A stretch of DNA of 64,000 nucleotides from Methylocystis hirsuta (GCF_003722355.1 NZ_QWDD01000001.1:2781001-2845000), one strand, 5' to 3'; shown: positions 43,628 through 51,922, numbered from the stretch's first letter. The notes: generated by a model not told the origin, from the sequence alone. Made by a program: numbers and translations.

Positions 43628-45820
43628 CTACATAACAACTGCCTTCGGCTGCGACGGCCGTTCCGAAGCGCCGGCCTCCGCTGCGAGCGCGTCATCGAAG
43701 TCGCGTTGTTCGATGAGCAGCGAGCCAATGTCGACCACTCCTCCGTGCGTTGTGGGAAAGATGCGGCGGATCGCGTTCAAGGCGGCGCGATCGCAAAGGA
43801 AGCGAATCTCGGCGGCGGACATTCCCTCCGTCAGGTCGGCTAAGGCCGCGAGATCGATCCGCTCGTCCAAGGGTCTCTTGCGCAGATGGACCCCCAGAAT
43901 CGCGGCGCGCGCTTCGCGATCCGGCCGCGTCACCTCAAGGTGAAAGTCGAGCCGACCTGGACGTAGGAGCGCATCGTCGATCATATCCAGCCGGTTCGTG
44001 GCGGCGATCACCCAGACGTTCCCCAGCGCTTCAACGCCGTCGAGTTCAGTCAACAATTGGCTCACGACCCGATCGGTTACCGGCGAGCGGCCGTCGAAGC
44101 CCCGCTTCGGCGCCAGGGCGTCGACTTCATCCAGGAAGATGATGCATGGCGCCGCATGGCGCGCCCGCGCGAAGAGCTCGCGCACGCCCTGCTCGGATTC
44201 GCCGACATATTTCGACAAGAGCTCTGGGCCCTTTACCGAAATGAAGTTGAGATTGCTCTGGGAGGACAATGCCTTCACCAGAAGCGTCTTGCCATTTCCT
44301 GGCGGGCCATAGAGCAAGATCCCGCGCGGCGGCTGCAGCCCGATTTTTTCAAACAACAGCGGTTGGCTCAATGGCCAAGCGATCGCTTCCCGCAGGGTGG
44401 CCTTGATCGGCTCGAGGCCGCCCACGTCCTCCCATCGCACGTTTGGCACTTCGACGGAGACTTCGCGTAGCCCCGACGGCGTCACCTCGCTCAGCCCCTC
44501 TGTGAAGTCCGACATTTTGACGTCCATAGCCATCAGCGCCTCATAGGGAACCGGCCCCGAGTCGAGCGACAGCTCTGGAAGTTGGCGACGCAGCGCCGCC
44601 ATGGCGGCCTCGCGGCAAAGCGCGTTCAGATCAGCGCCGGTGAATCCATGTGTCGTCTCCGCCAGGTCAGCGAGGTCAATGCCTTCGGCGAGCGGCATGC
44701 CGCGCGCATAGATCTCCAATATCTCCCGCCGAGCATGCTCGTTGGGGATGCCGATGGCGATCTCGCGGTCGAAACGACCGGGGCGCCGCAAGGCCGGATC
44801 GATGCTGTTTAAACGGTTGGTCGCCGCCATCACGATCACGTCGCCACGGCTCTTGAGGCCGTCCATCGAGGCAAGAAGCTGTGCGACGACGCGCTTTTCG
44901 ACCTCGCCTTCGACGCGTTCGCGCTTGGGAGCGAGCGAGTCGATCTCGTCGAAGAAGATGATGCAGGGCGCGCGCCGCCGCGCATCGTCGAAAATCTTAC
45001 GTAATTGAGCTTCGCTCTCGCCATAGAATTTCTGAATGATCTCGGGTCCGCTGACGTAGATGAACGCAGCATTGGACTCATGCGCCACCGCGCGCGCGAG
45101 CAGTGTCTTGCCGCAGCCGGGCAGCCCATGCAGCAGGACCCCTTTCGGCGGCGTCATGCCCAGACGCTCGAAAATCTCCGGATGCGACAGCGGCAGCTCG
45201 ATCATTTCGCGAATCTTCGCGACTTCACGCTCCATTCCGCCGAGATCGTCATAGGTGACGATGTCCTCGGCCTCGGAAGCCGCTCGTTTCTGCTCGCCGC
45301 CACGGGCGCCTTCGACCGCGAGCAGGGTGTCGGGATGGATCATGACCGGCCCGTCGGGTTCTGTCCGCATCACATTAAAATCTCGATGATTTCCTCCGAA
45401 CAAGGCGATTCGCACACGGTCGCCGGTTCTGACGGCGAGCCCGTCGAGGCGGCGCGCCGTGTGTTCGATTTCGTCCTCATGCAAGGCGCCGGCGCCCAAC
45501 GGAGCCACGACCACGCGCCGAGCGACGGCATGAGAAACCTTTTTGATCAGAGCCTTCTGGCCAAGCGCCACGCCTGCATTGGTGCGGCCGACGCCGTCGA
45601 GCTGAATGACCTGTTGCCCCCTTTGATCCTTAAAGGTCGGCATCGCCTTCGCGACGGTCTTCGCGCGACCTTCGATCTCCAGCACGTCGCCAGGCGAAGC
45701 GCCGATCTTCCGCAGAGTTTCGGGATCGATCCGGACGATCCCGCGTCCTATGTCGTCGCGCCGCGCCTCGACGACCGTCAGCCGCAACTTCTCGCCATTG
45801 TCGGGTGCTTCGTCGGACAT
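43628..45820 (-). CDS. CDC48/VCP-like double AAA ATPase
   Basis: This encodes 730 residues. An N-terminal double-psi barrel and CDC48_2-like domain (about 10-170) precede D1 with Walker A HGLPGCGKT at 231-239 and IIFFDEIDSLAPKR, and D2 with GPPGNGKT and IIFLDEVDALAPKRG. ATNRLNSIDPALRRPGRFDR and ATNRLDMIDDALLRPGRLD give the arginine fingers. These machines unfold or extract proteins. A CDC48-type gene is a recurrent member of gas-vesicle clusters in some proteobacteria; its role is probably assembly or disassembly. Start at 45820 has GGAGAG upstream. Confidence 0.9.
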   Translation of the reverse strand: MSDEAPDNGEKLRLTVVEARRDDIGRGIVRIDPETLRKIGASPGDVLEIEGRAKTVAKAMPTFKDQRGQQVIQLDGVGRTNAGVALGQKALIKKVSHAVARRVVVAPLGAGALHEDEIEHTARRLDGLAVRTGDRVRIALFGGNHRDFNVMRTEPDGPVMIHPDTLLAVEGARGGEQKRAASEAEDIVTYDDLGGMEREVAKIREMIELPLSHPEIFERLGMTPPKGVLLHGLPGCGKTLLARAVAHESNAAFIYVSGPEIIQKFYGESEAQLRKIFDDARRRAPCIIFFDEIDSLAPKRERVEGEVEKRVVAQLLASMDGLKSRGDVIVMAATNRLNSIDPALRRPGRFDREIAIGIPNEHARREILEIYARGMPLAEGIDLADLAETTHGFTGADLNALCREAAMAALRRQLPELSLDSGPVPYEALMAMDVKMSDFTEGLSEVTPSGLREVSVEVPNVRWEDVGGLEPIKATLREAIAWPLSQPLLFEKIGLQPPRGILLYGPPGNGKTLLVKALSSQSNLNFISVKGPELLSKYVGESEQGVRELFARARHAAPCIIFLDEVDALAPKRGFDGRSPVTDRVVSQLLTELDGVEALGNVWVIAATNRLDMIDDALLRPGRLDFHLEVTRPDREARAAILGVHLRKRPLDERIDLAALADLTEGMSAAEIRFLCDRAALNAIRRIFPTTHGGVVDIGSLLIEQRDFDDALAAEAGASERPSQPKAVVM

Positions 45821-45851
45821 CGATCTCTCCACTTGTGGTCATCGACCGTCG

Positions 45852-46406
45852 CTACTGGCCTCGCACCGCCAAATATTCGACCTTGATGCGCTGAGGTAGA
45901 AACTTCGTGACTTTATGCAGAGCGCCTATGAACAGTATGGCGTCCTCGTCATCGCGAAGCGTCGCGTCGATTTTCTCGGCGATGAATCGGTCGCGCGCCT
46001 CCAGGAGAGCCGCGGCCTGCGCCTCCGTACGCTCGGGAGACTGCAACAGCTTATATTCATCGAGAAGCAGAGCCGGCGACTCGGTGCCGACGAGTGTGGC
46101 GCCTTCGCGCACGAGACTCTCGAGGAGCTGGTGATTGCGACTACCCTGGGACGCCAAGTCCCGCACCAAATCATTCTCTCGGCCGCAGACCGGCAGGCTG
46201 TCCTGATAGAGTTTGACGTGCTTGAGATCGAACCCGAGCGTCTTGATCGCGTCGGCGATAGCGCCCCAAATGGCGTCGAATTCAGCGGATCGCTCCACCC
46301 ATTTGCTCTCGCCATAGCGAGCGACGAACGCCGCCTTGTAACCTGGCGCAGCGGAGCCCATCTCCGCCGCGCTGTGAACCACCGGAACATATATCAATCG
46401 CGCCAT
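45852..46406 (-). CDS. Conserved hypothetical protein in the gas-vesicle cluster
   Basis: This encodes 184 residues. Notable segments are ARLIYVPVVHSAAEMGSAAP, VKLYQDSLPVCGRENDLVRD, LVGTESPALLLDEYKLLQ and DDEDAILFIGALHKVTKFLP. The alternating strand-helix pattern suggests a Rossmann-like alpha/beta domain, but I recognise no family or catalytic site. It lies between gvpH and the CDC48-type ATPase with short spacing on both sides, so it is probably co-expressed with them. Confidence 0.65.
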   Translation of the reverse strand: MARLIYVPVVHSAAEMGSAAPGYKAAFVARYGESKWVERSAEFDAIWGAIADAIKTLGFDLKHVKLYQDSLPVCGRENDLVRDLASQGSRNHQLLESLVREGATLVGTESPALLLDEYKLLQSPERTEAQAAALLEARDRFIAEKIDATLRDDEDAILFIGALHKVTKFLPQRIKVEYLAVRGQ

Positions 46407-46450
46407 CTCGCAGGTTGCTCCGTTCCCAGCCACACCGCGACTGGGGGATG

Positions 46451-46969
46451 CTACGTTTGCTTGTTCAACCGAACCTCGAGAACGCCGTTGCGCAGATTGA
46501 GATGTGGCGAACCCGCGGCGAGTTTTTCTTCAATGAGCGTTTCCTTGCGGTAAAGTCTTTCGCCCGCCTTCGCCTCGAGCAGCAGGATATCGCCATCGAG
46601 GACACAGCGAACATCTTTGCGTTCGACGCCAGGCAATTCAAAGAGCAGCACCATTTCGCCCGGTTCGTCGAATATGTCCGTGACGGGCTCGAGGACCTCG
46701 AGCGAGCTTCGCTTGGCCGCTCTTTGCGGCGGCGTTTCCGAGCGCGTCGGCCTCTCCTCCGAGGCCCGCTTCTCCGCCGCCGCTTCGCCTAGCGTGCGCG
46801 TTCCGAAGGAATATTCCATCACCCGCCCATCCTTCTCGTGCCGGCCGCGGCGTGGAAGCTGGTCGAAATCGGCGAGCACATTGAAAAGGTCGGAAAGCCC
46901 GCGCGCTATCTTTTCGAAGCCTGCGGCGCCCGTGACGTCATCCTTATCACTCGGGTCTTTCTTACTCAT
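46451..46969 (-). CDS. gvpH: Gas vesicle protein GvpH (Hsp20-like)
   Basis: This encodes 172 residues. The first 95 are polar and disordered (GLSDLFNVLADFDQLPRRG, a GvpH-like element). Then an alpha-crystallin domain follows: EPVTDIFDEPGEMVLLFELP, GVERKDVRCVLDGDILLLEA and the C-terminal NGVLEVRLNK. GvpH proteins act as small heat-shock-type chaperones or modulators in vesicle clusters. It overlaps gvpJ by eight bases. Confidence 0.85.
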   Translation of the reverse strand: MSKKDPSDKDDVTGAAGFEKIARGLSDLFNVLADFDQLPRRGRHEKDGRVMEYSFGTRTLGEAAAEKRASEERPTRSETPPQRAAKRSSLEVLEPVTDIFDEPGEMVLLFELPGVERKDVRCVLDGDILLLEAKAGERLYRKETLIEEKLAAGSPHLNLRNGVLEVRLNKQT

Positions 46970-47303
46970 GAGCCGTACTCCCGCGTTCGAATGGCGCCGC
47001 GACGACGGCGCCTAGCGCCTGCTCGATCCGTCCCAATCGTTCATCCATCGCCTCCAGCGCCGCATTGCGCTCGGACGCCAGGCGGTCTGGACGTCCAGTA
47101 TGGTTCCACCAATCGAGGCCGAGTTCGCGCGCCTTATCGACCGAGCAGATCACCAGGCGCAGTTGAATCGTCAACAGTTCGACCTCGACGAGCTTGATCG
47201 ATATATCGCCGGCGACGACGACCCCTTTGTCGAGGATGCGCTCGAGCAAATCGGCGAGGTTCGTGCTCTCGACAGAATGCGTCATGGACTTGGCGGGAGG
47301 CAT
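46962..47303 (-). CDS. gvpJ: Gas vesicle protein GvpJ (GvpA-related minor shell protein)
   Basis: This encodes 113 residues. TNLADLLERILDKGVVVAGD followed by ISIKLVEVELLTIQLRL is the GvpA-fold core, and the rest (ARELGLDWW, then a helix MDERLGRIEQAL) is the extension that distinguishes GvpJ/GvpM from GvpA. These minor proteins are thought to nucleate the vesicle tips. ATG at 47303 has AAAGG upstream; another ATG 15 bases earlier is possible. Confidence 0.88.
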   Translation of the reverse strand: MPPAKSMTHSVESTNLADLLERILDKGVVVAGDISIKLVEVELLTIQLRLVICSVDKARELGLDWWNHTGRPDRLASERNAALEAMDERLGRIEQALGAVVAAPFERGSTAHE

Positions 47304-47314
47304 AGCAATACCTT

Positions 47315-47959
47315 TCATAGCGCGCCGTCGGGAACGCCGAGATCGAGGGAGATATCCCGGTCGGAAAAGCCGAACTGCCGCTGCAAGCGCAAGATTTCCT
47401 CGGCTTGAGCGATGAGCGCCATTCCGACATTGTCGATTTGCGCGTCCGTGAGCCGCCCTGCCTCCATACGCCGCACGGCCTGCCGTTCGAGCACCTCATG
47501 AAGCAATTTCACGAGGGTGAGCACGAGTCGGACGAGGCCTTGCGCCGGCGATGACCCGTCCGCGCTTCGGCGGTCGTTCAGGGCGATCGGCGGGCCGCCA
47601 TCGACTCTCCCGAGCGCGACGTCGCGCGATCCGATCTCGGGCCGAGCGGCGGGTGTCTCCGACGACGCAGGCGACGGGGGCGGGGGCGATGGGGGCGATG
47701 GGGGCGACGGGGGCGTCCGCGGACAGACCGCGGGGACGGGCGGAGCGCCATCTGGCCAGATCGCGTCAACCGAGCCCAACAACAGTCGCAGATCGAGGAA
47801 CAACAGGTCGACGTCCGCCAGCCCGATGGTCAGGTTGCCTTGCACCGACACGCCGCGTTGGAGGATTCGATCGAGCGCATCCGCCAGCGACAAATGATCG
47901 CGATATGGCGGCGCCGCGTTGGACGGGCCAGAGTCAGGAACTGGCATCGCCGTGGGCAT
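47315..47959 (-). CDS. Fusion of a GvpA/J-type domain with GvpK
   Basis: This encodes 214 residues. Residues about 24-70 are a GvpA-fold domain (SLADALDRILQRGVSVQGNL, then TIGLADVDLLFLDLRLLLGS). Residues 71-140 form a Pro/Ser-rich linker with PPSP runs. Residues about 141-205 are GvpK (GLVRLVLTLVKLLHEVLERQ, RLTDAQIDNVGMALIAQAEE). Normally gvpJ/gvpS and gvpK are separate genes. The linker DNA at about 47683-47716 is a 9-bp tandem repeat (GGGGGCGAT-type). ATG at 47959 follows GGAGG. Confidence 0.85.
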   Translation of the reverse strand: MPTAMPVPDSGPSNAAPPYRDHLSLADALDRILQRGVSVQGNLTIGLADVDLLFLDLRLLLGSVDAIWPDGAPPVPAVCPRTPPSPPSPPSPPPPSPASSETPAARPEIGSRDVALGRVDGGPPIALNDRRSADGSSPAQGLVRLVLTLVKLLHEVLERQAVRRMEAGRLTDAQIDNVGMALIAQAEEILRLQRQFGFSDRDISLDLGVPDGAL

Positions 47960-48194
47960 CGCTTCCACCCTCCGAATGCAGACGATCGAGCCGGTCCAGC
48001 AATTTCTTTTCGCGCACGTCGAATTCCGCTTCTGTCATTGCTCCGCTGTCGAGCGCGCGGTGGAGCGCCGATAGATCAGCCATGACCGCCTGCTCCTCCG
48101 CCTCGATCTCCTTCTGGACAGCCTCATCGATCTTCTCGAGAACGAACATTAGACCGCGTAGCGGCGCCGCCAACAGGCTGTCGATGATGATCAT
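47934..48194 (-). CDS. gvpG: Gas vesicle protein GvpG
   Basis: This encodes 86 residues. AAPLRGLMFVLEKIDEAVQK with EIEAEEQAVMADLSALH is the GvpG pattern of a short membrane-like helix and a long amphipathic helix, followed by GAMTEAEFDVREKKLLDRLD. GvpG is an essential minor assembly protein that interacts with GvpF/L. Its end overlaps the next gene by 26 bases. Confidence 0.88.
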   Translation of the reverse strand: MIIIDSLLAAPLRGLMFVLEKIDEAVQKEIEAEEQAVMADLSALHRALDSGAMTEAEFDVREKKLLDRLDRLHSEGGSDAHGDASS

Positions 48195-48345
48195 GATCTT
48201 GTCCTCCGCCGATCGATGGCGCCGATGTATGCTTTCTCAGCCGTGCTTTTCGAACCGCGCTGCCGTGTCTGACGGTCAGAATTTTCCGCAGAATGGAGAC
48301 CACAACATTCGACGTCGCCGCTAACAGATCATCGAGGATGAACAT
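48124..48345 (-). CDS. Small GvpG-like ORF, possibly a decayed gvpG copy
   Basis: This encodes 73 residues. The first 22 (FILDDLLAATSNVVVSILRK) mimic the N-terminus of GvpG (IIIDSLLAAPLRGLMFVLEK) and the start has GGGAG upstream. After that the frame becomes polar and basic with His-Asp-His and overlaps gvpG by 71 bases out of frame. It could be a duplicated gvpG start with a lost body, or a distinct leader gene. Confidence 0.4.
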   Translation of the reverse strand: MFILDDLLAATSNVVVSILRKILTVRHGSAVRKARLRKHTSAPSIGGGQDHDHHRQPVGGAATRSNVRSREDR

Positions 48346-48383
48346 TGCCTCGTTCTCCCAGATAGGCCGCGACGATGCGCGAT

Positions 48384-49121
48384 CTATCGGTCGCTTGGAT
48401 CGAACTGCACGAAATTATGCGGCAGCCATGGACCGCCGATATTGAAGGCGATGTCTTCGTCAGTCTGCGCCGCCGATTCATGGACAGCCGCTTCGAACCG
48501 ATCGAGATCGGAGCGAGACACGAGCGCCGCAAGGTTCGCAATCTCCTTCTCGCCGCGAACCGGCAATGCGATGAGTTCGGCGCAGGACGCTCCGACCACC
48601 GCCATGACCTGCGAGGTTCGCGCATCGCGGTACTGACGCAGCGCCTCGTCGACCATCTGGCCAAGGCGGATTCTGTCGTCGTACGAGGGCGCTCGGCGGC
48701 TGTGAAAAGTTCGTTCCCGCGCCGCCTTCAGCGCCGGCGTGCGTTCGACGACATAGGCGATCGGATCGGGAACCTCAAGGCTCAAACGCAGACTCATTTC
48801 AATTGCGCCAGAGATGCGTTGCAGCTGCGCTGTAAGAGTCTCGTGATGCTCATCGAGGAAAAGCCGGAGATCGTCTTTCGATTTCGTTATGGTGCCAAAC
48901 GCCATCGGCAAAAGATCGAAATTCGCGTTGAGAGCGGCGAGCACACGTTGCGTCGCGGCGATATTACGGCGTTCGGCGCGCACCGCGCCGACGGGGCACT
49001 CGCTCACGACTGCGTAAAGGGAGCCCACATCGAGCCGATAGGCGGGCCGGTCGAAGACGCCGCGCAGCGGCGGCAATTCGCCATCGTCGGATCTGCCGAC
49101 CGCATAGACGTAAAGGCCCAT
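48384..49121 (-). CDS. gvpF: Gas vesicle protein GvpF/GvpL
   Basis: This encodes 245 residues. GLYVYAVGR at the start, LPMAFGTITKSKDDLRLFL in the middle and FNIGGPWLPHNFVQF at the end match the conserved blocks of GvpL/GvpF. These proteins cap or escort GvpA during assembly. ATG at 49121 is chosen over an adjacent TTG. A second member of the family is encoded in the regulatory operon at 54288. Confidence 0.9.
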   Translation of the reverse strand: MGLYVYAVGRSDDGELPPLRGVFDRPAYRLDVGSLYAVVSECPVGAVRAERRNIAATQRVLAALNANFDLLPMAFGTITKSKDDLRLFLDEHHETLTAQLQRISGAIEMSLRLSLEVPDPIAYVVERTPALKAARERTFHSRRAPSYDDRIRLGQMVDEALRQYRDARTSQVMAVVGASCAELIALPVRGEKEIANLAALVSRSDLDRFEAAVHESAAQTDEDIAFNIGGPWLPHNFVQFDPSDR

Positions 49122-49262
49122 CAACCACCCTTCCGCGGGCCGGACCCGCCTGTTGGCTTTCTAAGACCATGACCTTCGAAATGTTGCGGACCGTTCAACC
49201 AGGATCATGCTGGATATGAACGGATCGATCGTGTGATCGACCCGACTGGAGATGGTCATGCC

Positions 49263-49637
49263 TTAGCCGTCCTCCGGCTTGAGGTTCTCGTACGACCAGA
49301 CAGTCAAATCCGCGTCGAGTTCGAGCGCGTAGTGCTCCCGTTCGAGAACTTCTTGGGTCAGCGGGAGGCCGAGCATCTTGACCTCGAGATTCGGCACGAG
49401 GATTTCGGCTTCAGCGGACCACCCCTCTGAGCCGCGGTCGACGGGGACGATCTTGGTGATGCGGACTTCCTGCGCGCCCAGTTCGGTCGAAAGAAACCGC
49501 TGCACCGCGGCGCGAGCCGCCGACAGCCTGCCAACGGGCGCGACCGCAGACTCCGGCGTTAAAGGCGGCGGCGTCTTGACGATCGGCGTCTTTTGATGAG
49601 GCGCCGCATGTTCGGCTTTTTCACTTTTCTGCACCAT
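49263..49637 (-). CDS. gvpO: Gas vesicle protein GvpO
   Basis: This encodes 124 residues. A Pro-rich start precedes LSAARAAVQRFLSTELGAQE, GSEGWSAEAEILVPN and QEVLEREHYALELDADLTVW, which fit GvpO, an essential small protein with a regulatory or assembly role. ATG at 49637 has a weak GGGGA upstream; ATG at 49655 is an alternative. Gaps of about 135-140 bases on both sides show no additional promoter that I can support. Confidence 0.85.
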   Translation of the reverse strand: MVQKSEKAEHAAPHQKTPIVKTPPPLTPESAVAPVGRLSAARAAVQRFLSTELGAQEVRITKIVPVDRGSEGWSAEAEILVPNLEVKMLGLPLTQEVLEREHYALELDADLTVWSYENLKPEDG

Positions 49638-49772
49638 TTGTTTTGTCCCCGGCATTCAGGTCGTTCGGCTCGCCAAAATTCGCCTGGCGTAAGCGGGATC
49701 ACGGAAAACGTCTGTTGCAAATTGCGCGGATGCTCCGGTGGATTTAGTCCACTGAGTCGCCGTTCAGGCGTC

Positions 49773-50102
49773 TCAGTAGTTGATTTGAAAATGTCGCGTC
49801 GCCGGCCGACGTCCGACGGGCGACCGATGCGGCGCCTGGACTGCCTGTGCTCGAGGAGCAGTCCCGTCGAGACTTGCGTGAATGCTGGCAATTTCAGCGT
49901 CGATCTCACGAAACCGGTCGCGGATCATGTCGGAGCGATCTCTGCAAGTCCGCAATTCTTGCGTTCGCCGCGCGCGCTCGAGCTCGAGAAAGCTGATACG
50001 GAGATAAGCTTTGTGAGCGGGAATCTGCGTATCCGAACGCCCAGTCAGCGTTCGCAGCTCGGCAAGTCCCCGTGATGGCCGTCTTTGAAGCGCCATTGTC
50101 AT
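49773..50102 (-). CDS. Hypothetical helical protein between gvpN and gvpO
   Basis: This encodes 109 residues, highly basic. GLAELRTLTGRSDTQIPAHK and LRISFLELERARRTQELRTC lead into a helix MIRDRFREIDAEIASIHASL, then a Pro/Arg-rich tail. No family is recognised. AGGGA lies before the ATG and the gene starts six bases after gvpN, so it is part of the vesicle operon. Confidence 0.6.
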   Translation of the reverse strand: MTMALQRRPSRGLAELRTLTGRSDTQIPAHKAYLRISFLELERARRTQELRTCRDRSDMIRDRFREIDAEIASIHASLDGTAPRAQAVQAPHRSPVGRRPATRHFQINY

Positions 50103-50108
50103 CGTTCC

Positions 50109-51092
50109 CTAATTGAGCGGCGCAGCGTCGCCCACGCTTTCCAACCGCCGGAGAAGAAAATCGACGAAAGCAGACGAGATCGCGCCTTCGCTCTTTCCAG
50201 GCTTCGACGACTGGCTGAGGATGTCTCGGCTCGACCAAACAAAGACGGAGTTGCGCAAGCTCGCTTCGCCGCCACGCGCGGCGAGCACCCGTGCAATGGC
50301 GATCGAGGCCCGCAGAGTTGGATGATGAGGATCCGCGCCTTCCGAGCGGCACAGCCTCACCAAATCGACCACCCGCGCGGCGCGAGCCATATCAAGGCCG
50401 GATTTACTGGCCGTGATGGCGATCTCTGTCTCGCGGTCATAATGGTCGAGAGGGAGCGTGATCATACGATCCAACAGCGCGTCCTGGGTACGGTAAACGC
50501 CCGCATACTCGGCAGGGTTCGAGGTAAATATAGCTCGAAACCGAGGATGGACGTTGACGTAACCTTCGCCTCGACCATGTAAGCCAGGAACATTGAGGAC
50601 GCCTTCCGACAAGATGCTCAGGAAGGGGTTGTTGGCTTCCGGCTTGCTGCGGTTGAATTCGTCGTAAATGATCGAATGGCCGAGCCGGCAAGCCGTCGTG
50701 ATGCGGTTGTCGATCCAGAGTGCGCGCCCTTCCTCTTCGAGCTTGACGACGGACGCGATGTAGTTATCCACGACGCGCGACTTGTGATAGCCGCTCTCGC
50801 GCCCGATCAGGTCGGAGCTACCGAACTCGTGATCGCCATGAAGCAAGATGGCCGGTCGACCAAGCTGCGCGGCGACATGGAAAGCGAGAGTCGTCTTCCC
50901 TGTGCCGGCCGGCCCAGAGAAATGAACGGCATAGCCCGCTTCGAGATAAGCGAGGGCCCGTTCGGTGATCTCCTGGACGGCCGGGGAGGTCACGAATGCA
51001 TTGCTGGGGCCCAGAGCGATGGAGCCATGATCGTCGCCAGAAGATTCATCGGCGATCGGATCACGGCTTGGAAAGGCGGCGACAGCGCTCAT
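50109..51092 (-). CDS. gvpN: Gas vesicle protein GvpN (MoxR-type AAA ATPase)
   Basis: This encodes 327 residues. Walker A lies in FSGPAGTGKTTLAFHVAAQL and a Walker B-like segment in IIYDEFNRSKPEANNPFLSI, then FRAIFTSNPAEYAGVY and an arginine finger region. GvpN controls vesicle width and growth. The last ~50 residues (VFVWSSRDILSQSSKPG) are an extension found in this branch. It overlaps the gvpC-like gene by four bases. Confidence 0.93.
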   Translation of the reverse strand: MSAVAAFPSRDPIADESSGDDHGSIALGPSNAFVTSPAVQEITERALAYLEAGYAVHFSGPAGTGKTTLAFHVAAQLGRPAILLHGDHEFGSSDLIGRESGYHKSRVVDNYIASVVKLEEEGRALWIDNRITTACRLGHSIIYDEFNRSKPEANNPFLSILSEGVLNVPGLHGRGEGYVNVHPRFRAIFTSNPAEYAGVYRTQDALLDRMITLPLDHYDRETEIAITASKSGLDMARAARVVDLVRLCRSEGADPHHPTLRASIAIARVLAARGGEASLRNSVFVWSSRDILSQSSKPGKSEGAISSAFVDFLLRRLESVGDAAPLN

Positions 51093-51856
51093 TTCTCATC
51101 CTTTCCATGACGATCGCTCGAGCCTTTATGGCCCCAACCGCCGAACGGACGCTTTCCTGACCGAGCAGCCGTGTCCGGCGCTTGCGCAGCGGCGACATCA
51201 TGCGCCGGATCGGATGGACTCTGCGGAACAGACGATTCTGTTTGAGCAGGGGGGGACTCGGGCCCCGACCGATGGGCGGCTTGGGCGACGTCCTGTCGCC
51301 GGCTTCCACGCCATATGGCGACCGCTTCACGACGATCCAACGCGTAAGCTGCGAGACGTTCGCGAATCGCGGCGGCGCGATCGCGACCCTCTTTGGCGAA
51401 ATTGTCGCGAAGGGCGGCGACGCTATTGGTCAGATCCCGCATGAAGGCCGCCGACTTGTCACGCTGCGCCACCGCGAGTTCCTGGAAGTGCTGCCGACGC
51501 GCAACCCGCACGCGCCGGAATTGCCCCATAAGCGCCTTCACCTCACTGCGCCGTCCGTCGATTACGACAATCGCCTCTCTTCTATATTCGCGAGTGGCTC
51601 TGCCCCGCGCCGTCTTCAATCCCTGCATCAACGCCTGGACCTCGCCATGGCGCGCACGCGTTGCCTGCTTGACTTCCGCCGCATGCTCGCGGCTCGCTCT
51701 GACGCGCGACGCATTCAAGCGCTGCAGCGATGAGCGGACTTCGCTCCGACGATTTCTCGTCGCATTCTCAATCTCTATCGTTAGTTTACTGCGCTGCTGC
51801 CGACTCGACGCGATGCCGTCCGCCACGCGCGCCATGCCTTCCGCCACTTTCGCCAT
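51089..51856 (-). CDS. GvpC-like protein with four 33-residue repeats
   Basis: This encodes 255 residues. From residue 36 the sequence falls into units of exactly 33: 36-68 (RRSEVRSSLQRL), 69-101 (RHGEVQALMQGL), 102-134 (RRSEVKALMGQF) and 135-167 (SAAFMRDLTNSV), then a partial fifth. Each unit is a charged amphipathic helix. Cyanobacterial GvpC, which strengthens the outside of the vesicle, also has 33-residue repeats. The C-terminal 80 residues are disordered (Ser/Pro/Ala, then GGWGHKGS). GGAGG stands seven bases before the ATG. Confidence 0.72.
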   Translation of the reverse strand: MAKVAEGMARVADGIASSRQQRSKLTIEIENATRNRRSEVRSSLQRLNASRVRASREHAAEVKQATRARHGEVQALMQGLKTARGRATREYRREAIVVIDGRRSEVKALMGQFRRVRVARRQHFQELAVAQRDKSAAFMRDLTNSVAALRDNFAKEGRDRAAAIRERLAAYALDRREAVAIWRGSRRQDVAQAAHRSGPESPPAQTESSVPQSPSDPAHDVAAAQAPDTAARSGKRPFGGWGHKGSSDRHGKDEK

Positions 51857-51886
51857 GTCGAATCCTCCGTTTCAGGCCTGTCGCCG

Positions 51887-51922
51887 CCGGAAGCGTGAGC
51901 TAAGGACTGCTCACCCTCCCGG
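51887..51922 (-). terminator. Hairpin between gvpA and the gvpC-like gene
   Basis: Read on the minus strand, CCGGGAG-G-GTGAGC pairs across AGTCCTTA with GCTCAC-G-CTTCCGG, giving a stem of about 13 pairs with two mismatches. No U-run follows, so it is more likely a partial terminator or mRNA 3' stabiliser that keeps gvpA message high relative to downstream genes. Confidence 0.45.

Noticed and set aside
47683..47716. Short GGGGGCGAT repeats considered as a CRISPR-like or regulatory array
   Set aside because: They are a coding tandem repeat for the Pro/Ser linker; there are no spacers.
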